Source: Sphingomonas alpina
GTDB taxonomy: Bacteria > Pseudomonadota > Alphaproteobacteria > Sphingomonadales > Sphingomonadaceae
Assembly: GCF_014490665.1 (NCBI RefSeq)
Contig: NZ_CP061038.1
Coordinates: forward strand, 2,418,001-2,482,000
Length of the DNA: 64,000 nt
Reading direction: 5' to 3'
The stretch's first letter is position 1, and each line of letters begins with the position of its first letter. The translations under genes and the position numbers were made by a program. Of this stretch, positions 1-8,313 are shown piece after piece. The notes under the pieces were generated by a model, which was given only the letters and a program-made list of their open reading frames with translations, was not told the DNA's origin and searched no databases.

Positions 1-507
1 CACATGCCGCGGAATATGCGGAAAGAACGGCGCATAGGCCTCGACCTGGCGATCCGTGACGTAGCGGTGCGATTCGATGCGCACATGGGCGAGTTTCGGC
101 GTGGCGTGGAGAGCGCGCTCGATCCACACACCGCCAGGCTCGGATTCGGTGACTCGCGCGGTTTCGCGCAGTAGTTCCTCGATATTGGCGTTAACGGCAT
201 CGATGCCTTGCGGCAGATATCGATCCATCCAGGCGACCAGAACCTCGTTCTGGCGGTCCATCAAGCGCCGGCCGAGCGCCTCGATCACCGCATATTTATC
301 CTCGAAATAGCGATAGAGTGCGGGCGGCGTCACGCCGGCGCGGTTGCAGATCAGATTGGTCGAGATGCGTTCCATCCCGATCTCGGCCAGCAACTCGCCG
401 GCGACATCGAGCAGATGTTCGCGAGTTTGCTGTGCGCGCGCCTGTTTGGGCGGCGCCTTGGGTACGACAACGGCATCGGTCGAGGCCGCTGCGGCGGGTT
501 GCGTCAT
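1..507 (-). CDS. TetR/AcrR family transcriptional regulator (3' end cut by window edge)
   Basis: Reading the minus strand from the ATG at 505-507 gives a protein whose N-terminal part has a typical TetR helix-turn-helix: an AQQTREHLLDVAGELL helix, then a recognition stretch with the motif TPPALYRYFEDKYAVIEAL at about residues 55-75. The ligand-binding C-terminus runs off the left edge. The start lies 5 bp after the stop of the upstream MFS gene, so it is the last visible gene of the six-gene operon that begins with the TonB receptor. A local repressor of that operon is the natural inference, and a palindrome in the receptor promoter is a candidate operator. The inducer is unknown. Confidence 0.85.
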   Translation of the reverse strand, partial: MTQPAAAASTDAVVVPKAPPKQARAQQTREHLLDVAGELLAEIGMERISTNLICNRAGVTPPALYRYFEDKYAVIEALGRRLMDRQNEVLVAWMDRYLPQGIDAVNANIEELLRETARVTESEPGGVWIERALHATPKLAHVRIESHRYVTDRQVEAYAPFFPHIPRHV

Positions 508-512
508 GTCCG

Positions 513-1730
513 TCAAATTTCGCTCCCGATCGTACCAAAGGCCTGGTGCGCGCGGGTACGGTGCAGCCAGGTCGTGATGATCAGGAAAAGACACAAAGCG
601 GCGGCACCCAGACCCAATGCGCCACGCGCCTCGGCATCGCTCACCAGCATCGACGCGAAGAGCGGCCCCAGGCTCGCGCCCAGCAACTGCGCGCCGCCCA
701 GCAAAACAGCGGCGCGACGTGTCGGATCGGCCTCGATCGCCATGGGCACAAAGAAGGGCAGCGCAAACAGCCAGATGAACCCGAACAGGCCCGAGAGGAG
801 CAGGAACAGGGCAGCGGAAGGAAGCGTTGCAAAGCCGGCCAGCACGCCCAAACCGGCGAGACCGCACAGTGCCAGCATATGGTTCCAGCGCACTCGTCCC
901 GCCAGCATCGTCGCCATCGCACCGCCCGCCACCTGGCAGGCGAGCGAAATCGAGACCGCAGCACCGATCACCGCGACACCATGCCCGGCCTGGCGCGACA
1001 GCGGCTCGCTATAGACCCAGACCGCACCGATCGCGGCGAGATAGAGAAATGAAGCGGCAAGCGCGATCCAGCCGCGCGCGCGGGGAAAGCCGGCCGACCC
1101 GCTATCCGTCGCACCGCTGGGTAACGCCGCAAATTGGTCCGGCAGCGCGAACGCCGCCAGCATCGCCGCGAAACACAGCACGCTCAGCGACATGAAGCCG
1201 CCATCGACACCCCAGCGCGGCATCACCATTGCGGCCAGCATCGTCGCCCACAGGAACTGCGCCAGCGTCTGGATGGTGAGATAGATGCCGGCCCATCGCT
1301 CGGGCGTTGGTGACCGCGCAATCATCGACAAGGTGATCCAGATCAGCACGCCGCTCGGCACGCCCGCCGCCGCTCGTCCCCATACGAGGTCGAGTCCCTG
1401 AAGATGAGTGGTCAGGCCATCAATGGCGGCGAGTGCCAGGCACGCGATCACGGCGATCCAGCGCAACCGTACCGGCTTGAACAAGGCGCCGGCCAGCACG
1501 GCAGACGCTCCCATTGCGAGCAGTTCGGCGGTCGCGACATAGCCGAGTTGCTCCGCCGACAACCGTCCGCTTTCGGCCAGCGCGCCGAGCAGCAGCGGCT
1601 GTAGTCCGGGGATCATGATGCCGACCACGCCGAATGTCAGCGCCGCGACGATCTCGCGTCCCGACAGGGCCTGGCCGCCGACCCAATGATTGGTGTCGAT
1701 CTCATCCGTCGCAATGGTGTTCGATGTCAT
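513..1730 (-). CDS. MFS transporter
   Basis: About 405 residues, almost entirely hydrophobic, with roughly twelve predicted membrane segments and no soluble domain, as expected for a major facilitator superfamily permease. An open frame continues upstream of the chosen start, but that stretch overlaps the amidase and looks non-coding, whereas the ATG at 1728-1730 begins a natural N-terminus (MTSNTIATDEIDTNHW) only 4 bp after the amidase stop. It is one of two MFS genes in this operon. Inner-membrane uptake or export of a product of the beta-glucosidase and amidase is likely; the substrate cannot be read from sequence. Confidence 0.85.
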   Translation of the reverse strand: MTSNTIATDEIDTNHWVGGQALSGREIVAALTFGVVGIMIPGLQPLLLGALAESGRLSAEQLGYVATAELLAMGASAVLAGALFKPVRLRWIAVIACLALAAIDGLTTHLQGLDLVWGRAAAGVPSGVLIWITLSMIARSPTPERWAGIYLTIQTLAQFLWATMLAAMVMPRWGVDGGFMSLSVLCFAAMLAAFALPDQFAALPSGATDSGSAGFPRARGWIALAASFLYLAAIGAVWVYSEPLSRQAGHGVAVIGAAVSISLACQVAGGAMATMLAGRVRWNHMLALCGLAGLGVLAGFATLPSAALFLLLSGLFGFIWLFALPFFVPMAIEADPTRRAAVLLGGAQLLGASLGPLFASMLVSDAEARGALGLGAAALCLFLIITTWLHRTRAHQAFGTIGSEI

Positions 1731-1734
1731 GCGA

Positions 1735-3156
1735 TCAATGCCCCACTGCAAAGACTGGCGGGCGTCGGTGCGCCCAGGGGCTCGCATCCTCGAGCTCGAA
1801 GCCGAGTTCGAACAACAACCGTTCCTGGCCGATATCGGCGGCGAACTGCATGCCGACCGGCAGGCCATCCCCCGTCCAGTGCAGCGGCACGCTCATCGCT
1901 GGCGCGGCGACGTAATTCTGCAGGTTGGTCAGATTCATGAACTCGAAGATCCGCGCCGACAGGATAGCGGGCGGCACATCGCCGGCGATCTCGCCGATCG
2001 CCACCGGAGGAGTCAGGAGAACCGGCGACAGGATGACGTCGAACCGTGCGAACCAGTCCCGATAGGCCCGAACCATGGCACGCTGCCGGTCTATCGCTGC
2101 GTCCACATCATCGGCGCTGATCGTTGCGCCAAGATGCGCAAGAGTCAGCGTGAAGGGCTCGAACATCGTGTCGTCGGGTTCACGGCCAAGCATGTCGCGC
2201 GCCATGCCGACCGCCGCCGCTGCACCGGTCGAGAAAGCAAGGGTGAAATCCCGGGCCAGGACATTGCCGTCGATCGGCCATGACGTTGGTTCGACATGAT
2301 GGCCGAGTTGGTCGAGCAAGGCGGTGACGGCATCCAGGCCGACGGCCACTTCCGCATGCGGCTTCTGGGCGGCGATACCCTCGCTCAGATAGCCGATCCT
2401 CAACCGGCGTTTCGAAGGGCCAGTCACCAGCCCGACCAAGGGCAACCCCGATTCCTCGCTTGGTCGCTCGGTGGCGGCAAACAGAGTTGCTGAATCCCGG
2501 ACGCTGCGGCTCAGGCAATGTTCGACGGTCAGGTCGAATCGTCCTGCCGGTGCCTGTGCGCCGACCAACCGGCCGGTCGACGGTTTCATCCCGAACAGGC
2601 CGCAGGCCGAGGCCGGGATGCGAATCGACCCGCCGCCGTCCGCAGCATCGGCGAACGGCACGATACCCGCAGCAACGGCTGCCGCCGAGCCGCCGGACGA
2701 GCCGCCCGGCGTACGGGTCAGGTCCCAGGGATTGAGTGTCGGTCCGAAGGCGATCGGTTCGGTGGTGGGCAGAAACCCGAACTCGCCCAGCGCGGTCTTG
2801 CCGATCACCACCAGCCCCTGCTCTTCGAGTTTGGCGATCGACGAACTGGGAGCGGTCGCCGGAGGCAACGCCTTCGTCATGCGCGAACCCCAGCGCGTCG
2901 GCGCGCCGGGCACGTCGTACATATCCTTGACGAGATAGGGCACGCCGGCGAACGGCCCCTTCAGGTCTGGCCCCGCAGCGCGCACACGCGCCTGCTCGAA
3001 TAAGGGCGTGACCATGAAATTCAGCACCGGCTGCAGCGCCTCCGCCCGCGCGATCGCAGCATAGACCGCTTCCACCGCGCTGATCTCGCTGCGCCGGATC
3101 ATCGCCGCCGTTTCAGTCGCGTCAGGCACCGGCGAAAAGGAATCAGAACCGGTCAT
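1735..3156 (-). CDS. Amidase (amidase signature family)
   Basis: 473 residues. The amidase signature is clear: the catalytic Lys in a VKDMYD context, the cis-Ser in GGSSGGSAAAVAAG and the nucleophile Ser in a GGSIRIPAS context, giving the Ser-cisSer-Lys triad that hydrolyses carboxamides. The ATG at 3154-3156 overlaps the stop of the upstream MFS gene (ATGA), so a longer open frame reaching 3690 is not the gene. No signal peptide is visible, so it is likely cytoplasmic. In this operon it probably acts on an amide-bearing compound after uptake and deglycosylation. Family members also include acylamidases and aryl-acylamidases; specificity is not predictable. Confidence 0.88.
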   Translation of the reverse strand: MTGSDSFSPVPDATETAAMIRRSEISAVEAVYAAIARAEALQPVLNFMVTPLFEQARVRAAGPDLKGPFAGVPYLVKDMYDVPGAPTRWGSRMTKALPPATAPSSSIAKLEEQGLVVIGKTALGEFGFLPTTEPIAFGPTLNPWDLTRTPGGSSGGSAAAVAAGIVPFADAADGGGSIRIPASACGLFGMKPSTGRLVGAQAPAGRFDLTVEHCLSRSVRDSATLFAATERPSEESGLPLVGLVTGPSKRRLRIGYLSEGIAAQKPHAEVAVGLDAVTALLDQLGHHVEPTSWPIDGNVLARDFTLAFSTGAAAAVGMARDMLGREPDDTMFEPFTLTLAHLGATISADDVDAAIDRQRAMVRAYRDWFARFDVILSPVLLTPPVAIGEIAGDVPPAILSARIFEFMNLTNLQNYVAAPAMSVPLHWTGDGLPVGMQFAADIGQERLLFELGFELEDASPWAHRRPPVFAVGH

Positions 3157-4406
3157 GCCACACTCCGGATTTGACGGATCATGACCGCTCCACACAGCGC
3201 CAGCCCCGCGGAGAGCGCATAGAGTATCGGGTAGCCGGCATAGCTCACGACCAATGCCGCAATCGCCGGAGCCAGCACCTGCGGCAATGCGTTCGCCACG
3301 TTGATCACGCCCAGGTCGCGGCCACGATCGGCGGCGCTGGGCAACACTTGAGTGATCAGCGCGAACTCGACCGATGTGTAGATGCCGAAGCCCGCACCGA
3401 GGATGGCAGCCGCGATCAACGCACCGGTCCAGCCAGGTCCGGCGGCGAGGATTGCCATGCCGCATGCCAGCAGGATTCCGGCCACGACGACGAAGCTCTT
3501 TCGCCGTCCCAGCCGGTCGGACAGGAACCCGGCCGGGATCATGACCAGAACCATCGTCACGACATTGACCGCGGTCATCGTGACGACGTCGCCGGCCGGA
3601 TCGGGGCGGTGCATGACGTCGCCGAGATAATAGAGCAGGTATAATGTGCCGACGGCATAAACGAGGTTGATCGCGAAACGCGTCATCCACGCCCAGCCCA
3701 GGTCGGGATAGCGCCGCGGATCGATCCAGAAACCGGCGAGAAATGGCCGCCAGGCAAAGGCCGGCCGAGTGCGCCGGTCAAGGACGATATCGCGGCGCAA
3801 CGCGAGATAGGGCATCGTCATCACGATCAGGATCGCGACAAGGATAAGATACGCCGCCGCAATACTCGGCAGTGCGGCTTCCGCCGCCGCAACCCCGCAG
3901 ACCAGCCCCAATATCTGCGCAATGCCGAGCCAGCCGCCGACCGCGCCACGCTGCGCGACCGGAACCTGATCCGGCACCGCCGCGACCACCGCCGCGAACA
4001 TGGCGTTGAGCGATGTCTGGGCCAGGCACCAGGCGATCGTCATCATGGTGATGCTCTGCGCCGTGGCGAGCAACACCAGGCTCAGCGCGCCACCGACGGC
4101 GCCGAGGAACACCCAGGGCAGCCGCCGGCCGAACCGCGATACGGTGCGATCGGAGAGCGCACCGAACAGCGGGTTGGCGACCAGCGAGCAGACCGCACCG
4201 GCCGCCGTGACGATCCCCAGCGCCGCCACCTTATGCTCGGGCGAGATCGCCTGCGCTTGAACCCCGAGCAGCAACTGGATCGGCCCGAACAAGGCGAGCC
4301 ACAAACCGAAATTGGCGCCTGAAATCGCCGCGATCCAGGACCATCCGACCGCATTACGCGGTTCATCGACGGCTGCCGGCCACGCGACTGGAGCGGCGGT
4401 CGTCAT
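3153..4406 (-). CDS. MFS transporter (sugar/glycoside type)
   Basis: 417 residues, twelve predicted membrane segments. The loop after helix 2 carries SDRTVSRFGRRLPW, a motif seen in the glycoside-cation symporter-like and related MFS carriers, and a second GFLSDRLGRRKS motif occurs in the C-terminal half. It overlaps both neighbours by 4 bp (ATGA at the amidase start and at the beta-glucosidase stop), which shows translational coupling. Placed directly after a GH1 enzyme, it is likely to move a glycoside or its aglycone across the inner membrane. Two distinct MFS genes in one operon suggest separate import and export, or two substrates. Confidence 0.87.
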   Translation of the reverse strand: MTTAAPVAWPAAVDEPRNAVGWSWIAAISGANFGLWLALFGPIQLLLGVQAQAISPEHKVAALGIVTAAGAVCSLVANPLFGALSDRTVSRFGRRLPWVFLGAVGGALSLVLLATAQSITMMTIAWCLAQTSLNAMFAAVVAAVPDQVPVAQRGAVGGWLGIAQILGLVCGVAAAEAALPSIAAAYLILVAILIVMTMPYLALRRDIVLDRRTRPAFAWRPFLAGFWIDPRRYPDLGWAWMTRFAINLVYAVGTLYLLYYLGDVMHRPDPAGDVVTMTAVNVVTMVLVMIPAGFLSDRLGRRKSFVVVAGILLACGMAILAAGPGWTGALIAAAILGAGFGIYTSVEFALITQVLPSAADRGRDLGVINVANALPQVLAPAIAALVVSYAGYPILYALSAGLALCGAVMIRQIRSVA

Positions 4407-5803
4407 GCGCCGCCGACCGCCTGAGACCGGATCAGATCGCGATACCAGAAATAGGAATCCTTGGGCGTCCGCGCCATCGAGTCATAATCGATATGGACCA
4501 GTCCGAAGCGCTGCGCATAGCCCGCTGCCCATTCGAAATTATCGAGCAACGACCAGGTGAAATAACCGCGTACATCAGCGCCTTCATCCATCGCTTGGCG
4601 CAGCGCACGAAGATGCCCGTCGAGAAACTCGATGCGGCGTTGATCGGAAACCCGGCCCGTCGCATCGGGGCCATCGGCATAGGAACAACCATTCTCGGTG
4701 ATGTGGATCGGCGGCAGCGCATCGCCATAGCGCTCGCGCAGCAGGCGCAGCATCTCGGCCAGGCCGTCGGGGATCACCGGCCAGTCGAAATCGGTCCGGG
4801 GATAGCCCTCGATCTCGGGCAGATCGAACGGCAGATCGGACGGCATCTCGAATGAATCGACATGCCGCACCTGCGCATTGGGTGCCCCGACCCGCACTGG
4901 ATTATAATAGTTGAGCCCATACCAATCGAGCGGCGTGGAGATGATCTTGAGATCATCCTCGACCGGCCCCGGCATCGCTGCCTCGAGCCCGTCCGGATAG
5001 CGCCCAAGCAACAGCGGGTCCGAATAGAGCCAGTTGACGAGCGTTTCATAAAAACCTGCCGCGCCGCGATCCTCGGCGGAATCGCTCGCCGGCCAGACCG
5101 GCGCCTGATTATTGGCAATCCCGATCTGGCGCGCGCCGGCGCTGCGCAACGCCTGCACCGCCAGCCCATGCCCAAGCAACTGATGATGCGCGACCGGCAA
5201 CGCGCCGACCCCCAGCGTGCGCCCCGGCGCATGCGCGCCAAGCGCATAGGCGAAGTTGGTCAGCACCATCGGCTCGTTGAGCGTGATCCACATGCCGACC
5301 CGATCCGCGAGCCGTTCCCCGACAATCGCCGCATAGTCGGCGAAACGGTAGGCGGTATCGCGGTTGAGCCAGCCGCCCGCATCCTCCAGCGGCTGTGGCA
5401 AGTCCCAATGGAACAGTGTGACGACCGGATTGATGCCGGCGCCGTTCAGTTCGTCCACCAGCCGATCATAGAATTCCAGCCCGGCCGGATTGACCGCGCC
5501 ACTACCGGTGGGAACGATCCGCGGCCAGGCAATGGAGAAACGATAATCGGTCACGCCGAGATCGCGCATCAGCGCGACATCTTCGCGGTAGCGGTGATAA
5601 TGATCCGCCGCCCTGGCACCACTGGACCCGTCGATGATCCGCCCGGGTTCGCCGCAGAATGTGTCCCAGGTGGATGTCCCGCGGCCATCCTCGGTCACCG
5701 CGCCTTCGATCTGATAGGCGGATGTCGAGACTCCCCAGCGGAAATCCGCCGGGAAGCGCAGTTGGGGCGTGTTGGTCGAACTCTCGATCTGTCCCTGCCC
5801 CAT
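4403..5803 (-). CDS. GH1 beta-glucosidase
   Basis: 466 residues, the usual length for bacterial family 1 glycoside hydrolases. The N-terminal FRWGVSTSAYQIEGA block, the acid/base Glu in TLNEP and the nucleophile Glu in ITENG are all present, so the enzyme should be active as a retaining beta-glycosidase. No signal peptide is seen, which places hydrolysis in the cytoplasm after transport. It starts 2 bp after the TonB receptor stop and overlaps the following MFS gene. GH1 enzymes often act on plant phenolic or alkyl glucosides, which suits a plant-associated sphingomonad; the exact sugar is inferred only from family. Confidence 0.93.
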   Translation of the reverse strand: MGQGQIESSTNTPQLRFPADFRWGVSTSAYQIEGAVTEDGRGTSTWDTFCGEPGRIIDGSSGARAADHYHRYREDVALMRDLGVTDYRFSIAWPRIVPTGSGAVNPAGLEFYDRLVDELNGAGINPVVTLFHWDLPQPLEDAGGWLNRDTAYRFADYAAIVGERLADRVGMWITLNEPMVLTNFAYALGAHAPGRTLGVGALPVAHHQLLGHGLAVQALRSAGARQIGIANNQAPVWPASDSAEDRGAAGFYETLVNWLYSDPLLLGRYPDGLEAAMPGPVEDDLKIISTPLDWYGLNYYNPVRVGAPNAQVRHVDSFEMPSDLPFDLPEIEGYPRTDFDWPVIPDGLAEMLRLLRERYGDALPPIHITENGCSYADGPDATGRVSDQRRIEFLDGHLRALRQAMDEGADVRGYFTWSLLDNFEWAAGYAQRFGLVHIDYDSMARTPKDSYFWYRDLIRSQAVGGA

Positions 5804-5805
5804 AG

Positions 5806-8220
5806 TCAGTATCGAACCCCAAACTCGATGCCCCAGAAACGCGGGCGATCCATCCGGACATAGGGTGTGTCGAGTGTCTCGGCCGAAATCAGGTTGAGCG
5901 TTCGCGGCGTGCGGACGTCGAACAGATTGTCCGCGAACAATGCCACCGAGAGCCGGTCATTGGGCAAACGCCAGCCGATCCGCGCATTGACGATCTCGCG
6001 GCTCGACCGCAATTTCTTGAGCTTGGAGAAATCGACTAGGTCCGCGATCGACGCATCGCTGCCTTTGACGGGATCGGTGATCGCCCCGTTGAGACGAACG
6101 CGTGAGGTGTAGCTGTAGCTGGCGTCGGCAAAGATCGATGAGCCACCATTCAATCGATGATCATAATGTGCGCCGAGGACGAAACGGAAGCTCGGCTCTC
6201 CCGTCGGCTGCCCGGAAATATCGACATCCCGTTCGACGCGCTTCGACCAGGTCGAATCGATATAGCTCGCAACGCCGCTGAGCTTCAGGCTCTTCGACAC
6301 GACGAATTGCGTTTCTAGATCAATGCCATAGGCCTCGCTATCGCCCGATTGCGTGACATATTGCGGGACGGCCGATCCGGCGGCACTGTCCAGAACGATC
6401 GACTGACGGTTCTTGTATTTGAAGTAATAACCCGAGACGTTGAACCGCAAGCGCCGGTCGAACAATTCGGTCTTTGCACCCGCTTCGTAACTCCACACCG
6501 ATTCCGGCGCGAAGAAGGAATTGATCTCGACGCTGTTGAAACCGCCCGCCTTGTAGCCACGCGTGGCCGAGGCGAAGAGCAGCACATCATCGTTCGCCTT
6601 ATAATCAATCACGAAGCGCGGGCTGACGTCGGAGAATTTCCTCTTACTGGTGAAACGAATCCCCTCGAGCGAACCGGCGTTGAAGATGACGTCCCCTCCC
6701 GCAACGGCGTCAAAGAAGGTGTTGACGTCGATCATCGCAGCGTCGGGAAATAACGGCGCGCCAATGATCGCATTGTACAGCGCTCCTGGCGCGGTCACCG
6801 CGCTCAAACCCGGTGAGAAGCGCGGGCCGTTCAGCCAGGAGAAATTCTTCTCGTCGCGCGTATAGCGCAGGCCAAAGGTAAGATTGAGTTTCGGCGTAAC
6901 CGCCAGGGTTGCATCACCGAACGCCGCATAGGATTTGTTGCGGCTGTAGTTGTTCATCTCCTCGATCCACGGCAAGCCGAATACCGGCAAGCCGGCGCCA
7001 TCGAGAATCGAAAAAATTGGAAATTGCACGACGCTATTCAGCGTGGTGTCGATCGAGTCGGTGAATGCCGTAACCCTGCTCGTCTGCCGCCCGCGCTCCT
7101 GGAAGTAGCTTAGTCCGGCGACCAGATTCAGCGTGTCGCCCGAATGCGCCAGCCGCAGCTCCTGGTAGAAGCTGCTGTTCTTCTCGATATTCTCGGTGTC
7201 GAGATAGCGTGCGCGGATATTGGTGCCGTCTTCGTCCTCGCGGTTGCTGGTGGTGAATTTCTTGTAGGCGCTGATGCTGGTCAGCGTGACCGGGCCGAAA
7301 TCGTGATTGGCGGTCAGCGTCACCGCGTTCAGGATGCGCGCCTCGCGCGACTTGAGCACATCGTTGGTGAACGGACCCTCCGGATCCTGGCTGAGCGCGA
7401 ATTTGCTGATTCCGATCGCGGCGGGGCCGTCCTTGTCGGTATCGTCATGATCGTAGCTGAGCGTGATGTCGGTATCGCTGCTCGGCTCGAAACGCAGCGC
7501 CGCGCGGCCCGACCAGTTATTCTCGCGTTCATAGCGCGCGCCGGTGACCGCATCGGTCAGATAGCCGTTGCGCTTGTTGTAGACCCCGTTGACCCGCAGG
7601 AAGAGCGTGTCGGTGATCGGCGCATTGACCATCGCGTCGATGCGATGCTTGCCGTAATTGCCGATCCGCACCGTCGCCGCAGCCTCGAGTTTGTCGACCG
7701 GCTTGCGGGTGATGATCGAGATCGCGCCGGCCGAGGTGTTGCGGCCGAACAGGGTGCCCTGCGGGCCTTTGAGCACTTCGACGCGCTCGATATCGTTGAA
7801 AAAGATCAACGCCGCGCCCGAACGCGCGGAATAGACGCCGTCGATGAAGATGCCGACCGCCGGATCGGTGCCGATGCCGAAATCGTCGGTGCTGACGCCG
7901 CGGATCGTATAGGATGGCTGAGTCACCGAGGAATCGTTGATCGACAGGCCCGGGGTGTAGGTATCGAGATCGCCGACGCTTTGCGCGCCGAGCGCCGCGA
8001 TCGATTCGGAGCTGAAGGCGGTGATGCTGATCGGCACGTCCTGAAGCGACTGTTCGCGCTTCTGCGCGGTGACGATGATGTCGTCGAGGCCACCCGAATT
8101 GTCCGCCGCCTGATCCGGCACGCTTGCCGTCTGGGCCGGCGCTTCCTGCGCCAGAGCCTGGCCTCCCGCAATCAGCGCAACGCCGCTCGCTGCCGCCAGC
8201 AGGATCTTTCGATACACCAT
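5806..8220 (-). CDS. TonB-dependent outer-membrane receptor
   Basis: 804 residues from the ATG at 8218-8220. The start is chosen because a strong purine-rich site (GGGGGAGGG) lies just upstream and the N-terminus is then a clean signal peptide ending in QALAQ; the longer frame adds a charged extension before the signal. A plug domain begins at DDIIVTAQKREQSLQDVPIS and the protein ends with a beta-barrel terminus (WGIEFGVRY, final aromatic). No N-terminal signalling domain is seen. It heads the operon with beta-glucosidase, MFS and amidase genes, so its ligand is probably the operon's glycoside rather than a siderophore, as is common for sphingomonad receptors. Confidence 0.93.
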   Translation of the reverse strand: MVYRKILLAAASGVALIAGGQALAQEAPAQTASVPDQAADNSGGLDDIIVTAQKREQSLQDVPISITAFSSESIAALGAQSVGDLDTYTPGLSINDSSVTQPSYTIRGVSTDDFGIGTDPAVGIFIDGVYSARSGAALIFFNDIERVEVLKGPQGTLFGRNTSAGAISIITRKPVDKLEAAATVRIGNYGKHRIDAMVNAPITDTLFLRVNGVYNKRNGYLTDAVTGARYERENNWSGRAALRFEPSSDTDITLSYDHDDTDKDGPAAIGISKFALSQDPEGPFTNDVLKSREARILNAVTLTANHDFGPVTLTSISAYKKFTTSNREDEDGTNIRARYLDTENIEKNSSFYQELRLAHSGDTLNLVAGLSYFQERGRQTSRVTAFTDSIDTTLNSVVQFPIFSILDGAGLPVFGLPWIEEMNNYSRNKSYAAFGDATLAVTPKLNLTFGLRYTRDEKNFSWLNGPRFSPGLSAVTAPGALYNAIIGAPLFPDAAMIDVNTFFDAVAGGDVIFNAGSLEGIRFTSKRKFSDVSPRFVIDYKANDDVLLFASATRGYKAGGFNSVEINSFFAPESVWSYEAGAKTELFDRRLRFNVSGYYFKYKNRQSIVLDSAAGSAVPQYVTQSGDSEAYGIDLETQFVVSKSLKLSGVASYIDSTWSKRVERDVDISGQPTGEPSFRFVLGAHYDHRLNGGSSIFADASYSYTSRVRLNGAITDPVKGSDASIADLVDFSKLKKLRSSREIVNARIGWRLPNDRLSVALFADNLFDVRTPRTLNLISAETLDTPYVRMDRPRFWGIEFGVRY

Positions 8221-8254
8221 TTCCGCCCTCCCCCTTTTCCGGTTGGAAGTCAAA

Positions 8255-8292
8255 AAATCTAGCGATCGTTATTATATAGTCAAGGCTATATA
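8255..8292 (-). promoter_or_regulatory. Probable promoter and palindromic operator of the TonB receptor operon
   Basis: A perfect inverted repeat with 7-bp arms, TATATAG at 8273-8279 and CTATATA at 8286-8292, is separated by TCAAGG. On the minus strand the spacer supplies a TTGACT -35-like element at 8283-8278, followed 17 bp later by an AGATTT -10-like element. An operator lying on the -35 box would fit repression by the TetR protein at the end of the same operon. This is inference; no second copy was found near the tetR gene. Confidence 0.45.
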
Positions 8293-8313
8293 TTATGGCG
8301 CAGGAATGATGCT

